64,000 bases of DNA from Lingula anatina (Eukaryota; Brachiopoda; Lingulata; Lingulida; Lingulidae). Location: positions 260,162-324,161 of the forward strand of contig NW_019775058.1 of assembly GCF_001039355.2 (NCBI RefSeq), read 5' to 3'. This document shows positions 55,072 to 64,000 of this stretch, piece by piece. Under the pieces are notes generated by a model. That model saw only the letters and a list, made by a program, of their open reading frames with translations, was not told the origin of the DNA and searched no databases. How positions within the stretch are numbered: the stretch's first letter is position 1; each line of letters begins with the position of its first letter. The position numbers and the translations under genes were made by a program.

Positions 55072-58000
55072 CCTGTTGCACCGACGGAGTGCATTGAAGG
55101 CGTAGCAGTTACGTCCGCGTTCCGCTAGAGCAAAACGATTAGCCAGATTAAAACCAGTTGTAGCAGACTGGAATTGTGTTTACGCCGTTCTTAACTCAGT
55201 TGGAGGTGGTATATGTCGTCCGTAGCTTGTTTGTAACAGGGTGCAGCAACATTGGTAAAAAACATATGACAGATGACACTTATTTTCAATCAAAAAAGGA
55301 TTCTTATGTCCTTCTAATGGCCCCTCGTTTCTCTTTTTAACCTCTTCAGTGATCAAAATGAGCAGGAAAAATTGACTGCAGAAGTAAACTTTTATTTATA
55401 TTTGGGCTCCAGAGGAGGCCGATCTCTTTTTTTTGGTGTGCTGGTGTCTTAGAAGGTTTTTTCACGGATCAGCACAATAGATAAATGTCGATGCTTTAAT
55501 TTAACAATTTATATCGAAAATTTAGAAATTTTGTTGTGGGCAAACTATTCCAGCATACAATTGTTATTTAACATGGTTATTTCAACCAAATCGTCAATTT
55601 CATTTTTAATCAAAATGCATTGGTAAGATAAAGATATATTTCACGGTTGAGAACAGCAAAATACCACTCACTTTAATTATATAAAGTTGAAAAACAATTC
55701 AGGTCCTTATGTTGAAAATTGTTTTACATAGCAGATGTATTTGTATTCGCTGAATTTTATAATAAAATCAAGTGGCACCTACTTTAGTGAGTATTTTTTC
55801 CCAAACGACAAACCCCGACCACATTATTGAATTTAAATCGAGATAAAAATTTTAGTTTACACTGTTTTTTTTGTACCATAATTCCTGTATGGATTTTTTG
55901 ACCCGTGACTGGTACATATTATAACCTTGAAGTATGTACAAAAAGTGTTCCGTTTGTTTTTTGAACACAAGTGTCATTTTAGGTCACCATATTACCACAA
56001 AGTGTCATTAAGTGTCATCTTGTATCATCCACGCGTCCACAACGGCCAGCCCACAAAATTACACGAATTAAATAAATCAACAATGAAGGAGTAGGTCAAC
56101 TAGTTTTCAGTCAGTTTGTTCTGTTCTTAAAATGCTGTGCAATGGTGGTGCATGTGTACTCTCTGACTACAGTCGTTGGAAGTCTGTAATAGAATTATTG
56201 AGACGCGACCATACTCGCCATTTTGCATATTAAGAAAAGATGTCCTGAATGGCTGCCTGCCTGACTTATTGACTGTCTGACTGACCTCGCGACTGGCTGA
56301 CAGAGCCACTAACTGACTGATTGACTGTCTGACTGACCTCTCGACTGACTGACAGAGCCACTAACTGACTGGTTAACTGACAGACTGAAGGGCTGGCTTA
56401 CGACAGATCGACTGGCTGACTGACTGATTGAATGAATGAAGAATTGACTGATGGACAGAGTGGATGACTTACGGACTGATTGACTAAATAACTGGCCTAC
56501 TAACTGACCGACTGACAAGCTGGCTGGTTGGATGGCTTAAAGACTGACTGACTGACCGAGTGGCTTACTGACTCAGATTGGCTTGCATTGTTTATGTTTA
56601 TTTATCTTTGCTAGTTTGTTTATTTTTTTGTCTGTTTACTTTGTGTATACATATTATGTATTTTTTAATAAAAGAAAAGTGAAAGATTCGTCTTAGTTTA
56701 CCAGAATGTACAACGCCCACTCCAATTCCACTTTTATTTAGGATATATAAAGCAAAGTAAGTTATGCCCTTGATTGGAGAGAAGGGCTTATTTTATAGCA
56801 CGTGGAAGCATGAAAAATTCAAGTTACACTGTAAGAAATTTAGTTAATCGCATGTAAAATTAATCTATTTATCTATTAATATATGTATTATAACATCGGA
56901 TAAAGTTAAAATTGAAAATTGATTTAAAAGCGTAAATATGTTTGTTTTCAGTGCTTATTTACGGATTGTATCTTCAATGTCGAGGTTAATTTAATTAACT
57001 ATCTCTTACACAATCGGACAAACAAGCAAAAGCAAATAAACAACAGGAAAGGAGTGCGTCAACAACTGAGGTTTTAGTGCCATGTACGCCTGACATTAAT
57101 TATATGTTATCCTTTGTCACGCAGGCCAGTATGCTATATATCACACAGATTATATCAGACACATTCCACTGTATGTAATTTAACTGACGCTGTTCTGTTA
57201 ACCAAAAATATCACATCGAAACTTCTAGACACATGACACCGATAGTTTTTTATTTTACTGTATGAAAGACAATGATAAGTACTGTGCAATTCATTAGGAT
57301 AGAATATAATTCTATGTTAATTTTCATCAGAATATATCAATAAGTATATGATATGTTTAATTTTCTATTTTTTATGCATAATAAAATTTCACTTTGTAAA
57401 AAGTTCACTAGAGTATTTTTCCTCTTTGATTAAATAATAATCTGTATACAAAGCACTCCCAGTTAAAACGCAATACAAAGTTCTTGGTTTCATAACTATC
57501 AAATTGCACTTATATTTTTATTTGATACTCGACTTTTGGTCTCACATTTTGGTCTCCAGAAAAAAAATTCTGAAAATTGGAATGTAACCCAATGTTTTAT
57601 TACTGTGAAAAATTGATATACATACTAAAGCTAAAAATAGTCGCGGATAAACGCTGTATAGAGAATAGAGAGAAAGTTTGATTGAAGTTAGATTTTATTT
57701 AAAACAAGTGACATCTGGAATGACTGTGTTTTTACTTAAATAATATACAAAACATTGCGGTCGAAAAACCTTAAAACGAAACATAAATGGCATATGCACA
57801 CCAGCAACTGATGAAAAACAAGCGTTGAACAACAATAAATGGTATTTTGTAAATTAACAACCTTCGGACAAGGAGCAAAAAAGTAAGAAATAAAATAACA
57901 AATAAACATTGTCTTCTAGAATTAAGTACATTAAATCACGAATAACTTAATGTGGACACGATTGTCTACGCATAAAATATAAAAAAATAATATTCCGATG

Positions 58001-58200
58001 ATAAAATCTACTGGCCTATGCAAATGTTTTCGAATGATAATATCCTCAATATAAAATTTTCTTACAGTTAAACAAAATATGTATAAAATATATAAAACTA
58101 TCTTTTCAAAAAGATGGATAAAAGACTCACTTTCATATACCTTTGCGACTAACCTTTTGTAAGTTATGTACTGCCAGACTGACACAAATATGTCTAGCTC
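55072..58200. other. Intergenic region
   Basis: AT-rich and non-coding as far as I can see, apart from the ACTG-based array at 56255-56575. The left end belongs to the ODC4 3' flank only near 58.2 kb. Confidence 0.45.
56255..56575. repeat. Degenerate (CTGA)n / ACTGACTG minisatellite
   Basis: About 320 bp built from ACTGACTG-like words with GACCTC-CGACTG and ACAGAGCCACTA interruptions that recur twice. Confidence 0.85.
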
Positions 58201-58285
58201 CGTATTATGACAAGTAAAGTTACACAGTCTTGTCAACAGTCACATATTTATCACTGTGATAACCAAGTTCACAAATCACTCTGTC

Positions 58286-60456
58286 TTAAGCGATCCAGTG
58301 GATTTTCGGTGTCGGTATCCCATTAAAAGAAGACAAGAGGACAGTCGTATATGCCCCCATGTTAGGCACGTACAACCAGTCTCCGATGTCCAGCTCGGGA
58401 AGTTCTATTTCTTGTGTTATACAGTCAAAGGGGTTGCACGTTGGTCCCCATAAGCTGCTTTGGAACACTGGCATGGAATCTTTGTTCTGAAAAATATGAA
58501 ATAAACAATTTATGAATTATTTGTCCAAATTATCAGGTCAAAGACATATCATTTCCAACAAGTTTGCTTTGGATCGAGTGTCCAATTCAGAATATTGGAT
58601 TTTCAACATTATTTCCTCTTTTTAATTTGTTTCTTGCAATTAACGGTTCAGATTCTTTAAGAAATAAAACGAAGATGTGTTTGTGTTGAATATCATGTAC
58701 TTAGCCATTGTCATCTCCACATATGGCTTGTTATGTGTCTTTCTCTTAGCACTTTAAACCCACAGTTATGTTATGAATAACAAAAACAGTACCTGGACGT
58801 TAGATTATAATCTGATTAAATATGTTAAGAGCCTTACCTCAAGTAAATAAAAATCAGGCGCATGTTTCTCAAACACAATATGGACGTAGAAGGAACCGTG
58901 GAGGCCGTCATTTAGGTAGTACATAAAGGTTTTCTGTGCGTCATCTCTATCTGATGGATCGTCATGATACGAGTCCGGTCGCTCCACCCGTCTTGCTATT
59001 ACCCGTACTGCAAGAGTGAAAGCAGACTGTACATAGTAACGTCCGGGCTCTGCAATCACTTTAACATTTTCACCCTCCGGGAAATATTTTTCCAGTGAAT
59101 TGTTAATTGCCTTGGCAATTTCAGATAATGATAGTTTTTCTTCAGTCTCAAAACCAGGGAATCCACCACCGATGTCAAGTAAGTTGAAATTGTAACCGAT
59201 GGTCTTGGCCATGTCAAAGATGCCGCGACATAGACTGATGGTGTGTTCGTAGGCGAAGGCGTCAAGACATGACGAACCAACATGAAAACTGAAATTACAA
59301 GAAAAAATCAATATATGTACATATTTTCCCACATACTTATCACTTGTGTCAAATACATGCAAGTTGCTGCTTGCTATGAAAAAATGAGTATCCTCTATCT
59401 TTTGTCCATTTTTGATATACATAAGTTGTCTGACAGACTAAAACAGTGAAAGAATTTTATAACAATCCTAGGTGTACATACACGAACTGCTGATAATACA
59501 TTGGACAATTGATTTCAAGATTGAACGACAAGGAGTTTTTTGTTTGGTACGAAAATTACCTGATTCCAACGACATTCAGTTCCAATTCTTTCGCCTTCAG
59601 TAAAAGTCCTTTACAGTTTTTAATGGCACATCCAAATTTTTTCCCCATTTTAAGAACGGCCTTTTGTACTTGTGGAAGAATTCGTAATACGAGTCTTGCA
59701 TGAGGATATAGATGTTTTATTTTCACAAGTTCATCTTCATTGTCAAATGTCATCAGATCAACGCCTCGTTCTGACGCATGTTTGATTTCTTCGGGATCTT
59801 TACACGTTTGGGCATATATTATTCTATCTGTTTCCACCCCATATTTTAGAACCTGTTGGAACTCGGCGCTACTGGCGCAGTCAAACCCCGCCCCAAGTGC
59901 CGCAATGGTCTTCACGACTGGCTCAGTGTTGTTACATTTCACGGCGTAGAAGGGTTTGACACGTGGCATTAGTTTCACCCAGTGCTTGTGCTTGTTGACT
60001 ATGTCATCCAAGTTGGCGATATAAAAGGGCCGCTGTCATGAAAAAAGAAAACATTTATAAAATATACTCCTGTATTTATTGAGTATTCTATCATTCTCAA
60101 GAAGAACATCTTGTACAAAGCAAGCTGATCCTTTTCTTTCTTTATGAATAAACATTTTAATTATGTATGATTAAGTACAAAAAATCATGTAAACATTGTG
60201 TGAATAAGAAGGCCTATACAAAATATCGCTAAATGTACATGTTTCGTACAAGCTTCAGGGTATTGCGCACAAATGGACGTAAAATTGCGCTCATACTTAA
60301 AGATCAGATGGCTTATAAAGCCCTTACCATATCGTCTCCTTGCTGTAGTTTGTCTTTGATAAGGTGTCGCATAGCTTGATGACCACGTTTTGCAACGAAT
60401 TTTTCTGACGCTGTGACGTAAGCATCTTCTGTGACATGTAATCTTTCTGTTTTCAT
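58286..60456 (-). CDS. Ornithine decarboxylase-like enzyme, copy 4 (ODC4), early stop
   Basis: Exons (minus): 60456-60328, 60032-59560, 59288-58838, 58486-58286; 417 residues. An in-frame ATG 12 bp upstream (60468) could add four residues (MRKT). Lys75, GGG, EPGRYY, NDGLHGSF, Cys368 are kept; Asn369 stands at the Asp361 position. After KIHWIA the frame ends in TAA (58286-58288) where the other copies have TCA, so about 20 C-terminal residues (beginning with SDRVICELG) are lost; the rest of the old frame is still readable beyond it. YAQTCK replaces the usual YANPCK. It is diverged from ODC2/3 throughout, so it is a separate gene, not an allele. Confidence 0.88.
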
Positions 60457-60475
60457 AGTTTTTCGCATCCAGCAA

Positions 60476-60749
60476 CCGTAGTTCTGGGGGTAAAATAATT
60501 ATATGAAATTAAATAATTGAAGCAGACAGAAATGTCGCCATATTCCTATTTTATGATAATATACAGGGTTGTAAGGTGAAAAATAAAATTAAATCTTTAT
60601 AATAAAATAATAAAATCCATTTACACTCACCTTCTTCAATGTGTCTTTGAAATAGAAATAAGTTCAGTCCGTGAAAAGAATCAAAAAATATCAAAAGAAA
60701 ATACTAGTACAACGCTGCAAATGCTTGTTTGCTTTTACCCGTGCGATGT
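60476..60749 (-). other. ODC4 5' intron and 5' non-coding exon
   Basis: Donor AAGAAG-gtgagt at 60631 and acceptor ccccag before the coding exon at about 60479 define a small 5' intron; the exon to the right up to the TATA box would be the leader. Confidence 0.5.
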
Positions 60750-60775
60750 CCTCTCTATATATACAGTACAGTGTA
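60750..60775 (-). promoter_or_regulatory. TATA promoter of ODC4
   Basis: CTGTATATATAGAGAGGACA (minus) about 130 bp upstream of the 5' exon donor at 60631 and 300 bp upstream of the ATG. It matches the remnant's promoter and conserved flank GACATCGC. Confidence 0.6.
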
Positions 60776-60779
60776 TGTC

Positions 60780-62811
60780 GGAACAGCGTGTCATGACGTA
60801 TCAAGATGACTAAAATAGACCCTGCTTACCTATGATTTGACCCTCTTTACGTCGAATGGGGTAAAATTAAACCAAATTGTATTCTTGCGGTTTTCCGTTA
60901 TGCGACCTAGTTTTCTTTATATATTCAATGTGCTTCGATTCGTGACAAAAGTTACACTATAGGGCTTAATGTGGTAATGTTGCCTGGACTTTAACTTAGG
61001 GACAGCAATTCCGACACTTCCACACAATGATTAAGACGTCTACTATTTAACAGATGTTCTGCACACCTCCAAACGTCCTGGTATTGCGTCAGACATTGTC
61101 GGTTTTTCGTTACATCCAGCAGTTCGGGATAAGGCCTACGGATTTCAGTAATTTTAAAATCCAATCAGATCAAAGTAAAACGAAAACGATTATTTGTCAC
61201 CAGAACATTATATTTTACTCTTTTTTTTCAAGGGATGCAGATGCAGATGCACGAAAACTTATATGCGTTGAGTAGGATTTGAATAATGCATTACCCTTAT
61301 TTATTTACTTAAAATGCATGTATTAGGCTGGAAAGGAGGACCTACCTGGTAAACGTGCCTTAATCCATTTGGGCACCTGTTTATTCCATAATTTATCACT
61401 ACTTTTTTATTTCATTATTAACCCTTTTTTCGTCTTAAAATGAAGAAAAAGAAATTGTCACCATAACTGACGTACCTCGGCCCCGGTACACACCTTGATT
61501 GTTTACGTTGAAGAAGGATGTTCAGCCCACTTTACACCGGACGTCGTCCTTTCTACGTCCTGTAGTACGGCCCCGTTTGAGAGTAAAAATAAAAAGTAAA
61601 AATAAATAAAACTTTACTGGCCGAGCATTGAGCATTCATTTTGCAACGAAAGCGATGCTTCTGCCTCCTTTTTACGACCACTACAATGCCAGATTTATGG
61701 TAGCAGAAAGGACGCAGAACACTGTCCAGTGTAAAGGCGATTTAACCACCTATTTTTAACCAGTATGTAAAAATGGTTGTAAAATGAATCATTCATGAAG
61801 ACATTCATGCGCTGTTACTAAACGTTGCATCTGGCGTAGGGGGGGGGTATCGACCACGTGAGGTACGCAACTAGAAAAACACTCGAGTAAACACGATTCT
61901 TCAACATTTTTCCATTTGAAAATAGTCAACGAGGAGTGTATTTGTTGAGTAAAGATATGGAGAAAACAGTGGTAAATGTATTAGTGGTAAATTGACAAAT
62001 TAAAGAAAGCTAGAAAAATGACTCATGAATAAGATACTTCATTCGTTTTAGAGGAAAAGGTGCATCAGTGCCCTTCTGCGTCCGCTTGAGTGAAATAACG
62101 GATGGTAAAAATGTAATATGTTGTAGACAGGGTTGGATAAGTGAGTAATTCAAGAAGACATTGGTGCACCTCTAAGCAACAGGAATTCCGAACATTTCAG
62201 GAAAACAAATAAAAACACAAAATGAGCCAGGTTGGAAAAATAGCATGAAATGATTATGTCGCAATATCCGTGTGAAAAGTACCTGTAGGATCGGATGGAC
62301 TCTAAACTTTTGATTTACCAGTACTTTTTACGTGTTATGCCCAAAGAAGTACACGTACGCCTTGTGAATAGCAAGAATGAAAAGAAGCAAAATTTTATTT
62401 CAAAATATATTAAAAAATATCAATGATCTTGATATAACCGTAACTGGGTTCATGTAATCAAAAGCGAAGGAGTTGCAGAGAATGGTTTCAAAGTGAAGCT
62501 TGCCAAATATGCGGTCCTTCAAAAAGTCGGTTGCATACTAAAAATTTTTTATAATATCATTCTGATATCTTGTAAATCATAGCATCCCTCCTTACAGTTT
62601 TAGACAATTATACTGCAGGCCATTTTGAAAATCATTTTGAACGTGCTGATATGGTGCGAAGATAACCCGCCTCAACTCGAGTGTAAATGCGCCTCATGAA
62701 TAATTCTATATGGCACACGACGGAAATGTATTTAATGGTTCGTTAAAGTGACTAATTAGAAAGCTTGTACTCATTCTATCGGTTGTGGAGAATATAAACG
62801 TTTTTCATCAC
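60780..62811. other. Intergenic between ODC4 and tRNA-Pro
   Basis: No coding gene recognised. Holds a MITE-B relative at 61525-61739. Confidence 0.45.
61525..61739. mobile_element. MITE-B, diverged copy
   Basis: Left end ACTTTACACCGGACGTCGTC, right end reversed CCTTTACACTGGACAGTGTT; both are followed by CCTTTCT(A/G)C. Related to 29194-29394. Confidence 0.75.
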
Positions 62812-62883
62812 GGCTCGTTGGTCTAGGGGTATGATTCTCGCTTTGGGTGCGAGAGGTCCCGGGTTCAAATCCCGGACGAGCCC
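62812..62883 (+). tRNA. tRNA-Pro (UGG), distant copy
   Basis: Same 72 nt as 41405-41476 but in unrelated flanks, so this is a true second locus. TTTT follows within 10 bases. Confidence 0.95.
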
Positions 62884-64000
62884 GTCCCCCTTTTATCAAC
62901 CACTGACTTTAACTGCAATAAAAGTATAAACGAATGAGCTTACACGATTGAGAGAGCGTGTGTTATTGAGGAGGGACAGAAGGGTGAAGTGGTGCGGTGA
63001 ATGCGTTTTGCTTTGAAACATATGTAACAGGCAGTTGACTCTTTAAAAAATCATGATTTACCCATATGCCCATGGCCTAGCATGCGGGTAGACGTCATTT
63101 CGATATCTTTTTAGGTCCACTGTAGAGCCCGTACTGCGTTTATCAAGCCTGGGGTGATTTAAAATGAAACAAGGAATCTTGTTGTTGAAATAACAAAAAT
63201 GATGGTGATCACTGGGCCCTCTATACAAGCATTCTTTTAAGAAACAAATGAGCAACAGCGCACAGCCGGCATTTTATTCTTGAGTATATTTCATGTCGCA
63301 CATCATTTGATAAACATCTGGATTCTACAAAATTCACACCCACTATTTTACTTTTTTAAGGATTTTATATATATATGTCATAATTTCAGGCTCAGTATCA
63401 AGCTCAGCATATATTTTGTTTCACCTATACCTTTACTAATCTATCATTGGAATTTTACAAGCATGATACCAGGTTGCGAAATGAACTATATAACTATATA
63501 TTTGGGGGCAGAGACAATAAAATATCGTATGTATCAGGAAAGGGACTATATGGTGATAAAACAAAATTACATGCTATCTTGGAACGCGGTTAGAAGTGGA
63601 TACTTAAACAGATCTGTCCATAAATAAACGTTTATGACAATCCTGCAGTCAAGGTTCCCTTCTTATTCACTGATATCCTCGCATAGTTAAAATGAATGTT
63701 CTATTTTTACACTAGTTATCGCTAAAGTTGACATTTAAAACAATGTGTTAAGACTTATTAAATTTTCAATATGTACGGTATTTGTTATCAATTCAGCCAC
63801 TGTATGTACTGAGAACCTACATTCTTTCAGGATTAACAGATCAGGTTTGGACGAGGCACGAGTTTACTCTATGGAGGCTCCAATACGAAGAAAAGAAAAA
63901 ATGTCAATATTTATTTAAAAAGCAACGCGACTAAGAGGACTATCCACCTGCTCTCCGAAATAAAAATGGGGGCTGGGGGGGGGGGGGGGGGGGGCTCTGA
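62884..64000. other. Right end, no gene recognised
   Basis: AT-rich with short ORFs; ends in a poly-G run at about 63967-63994. Confidence 0.45.

Noticed and set aside
56309-56518. Ser/Gln/Val-rich minus-strand ORF
   Set aside because: Product of the CTGA tetranucleotide array, not a gene.
60800-60920. Possible fourth MITE-A copy upstream of ODC4
   Set aside because: Only short similarity (ATTTGACCC…TTACGTC) and no recognisable ends.
63280-63627. 115-codon ORF near the right end
   Set aside because: Composition is AT-driven (Ile/Tyr/Asn/Phe-rich), with no motif or flanking splice support.

Overview
The window is nuclear DNA of an invertebrate animal. It is AT-rich, with spliced genes (GT-AG introns of about 100-1100 bp), short internal exons, many microsatellites and a heavy load of small inverted-repeat transposons. 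The level of sequence difference between apparent haplotype copies suggests a very polymorphic, probably marine, species such as a mollusc or other lophotrochozoan. I cannot name the species. The assembly is a draft: there are two N runs (19176-19258, 41674-41744) and four single-N joins (642, 18303, 47357, 53078). At least four of these six places are flanked by sequence present twice, so some apparent duplications may be uncollapsed alleles.

Left third (1-24 kb), + strand. (i) A USP4/11/15-type ubiquitin-specific protease, 20 exons from 2008 to 10771, lacks only its N-terminal exon(s). A second copy of two of its exons (1-562) sits ahead of it, ending at the single N at 642. (ii) An SSUH2 (ssu-2 homologue) gene, 11 coding exons from 14768 to 20859, has a Gly-Tyr-Pro repeat tail at the N terminus, a DnaJ-type zinc finger and a possible C-terminal prenylation motif. 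An inverted-repeat element sits in one of its introns.

Ornithine decarboxylase (ODC) family (24-27 kb and 44-61 kb). One intact-looking gene, ODC1 (+, 24251-26406), has a clear CCAAT/TATA promoter. On the minus strand are three further four-exon copies (ODC2 44689-46816, ODC3 47358-49399, ODC4 58286-60456) plus a twice-represented exon-1 remnant (about 52 and 53.7 kb) whose 5' intron carries a solo LTR. All four gene copies keep the PLP lysine and the catalytic cysteine but have Asn where ODC has Asp361, and all lack the C-terminal PEST tail. ODC2 has the PLP-ring Glu changed to Gln, ODC3 has a 1-bp frameshift and is cut at an N, and ODC4 has a premature stop. This is a locus of duplicated, diverging and decaying PLP decarboxylases.

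Middle (27-44 kb). A minus-strand unknown gene (221-residue ORF, 30206-30871), a decayed NXPE-like gene (39181-40470), a degraded LINE broken by nested MITEs, a transposase-like fragment, several tandem repeats and a 1.2-kb inverted-repeat element. tRNA-Pro(UGG) genes lie at 41405, 41938 and 62812; the first two straddle an N gap and are probably one gene. A tRNA-Pro pseudogene is at 42474. The right end (54.7-58.2 kb, 60.8-64 kb) is mostly non-coding with repeats.
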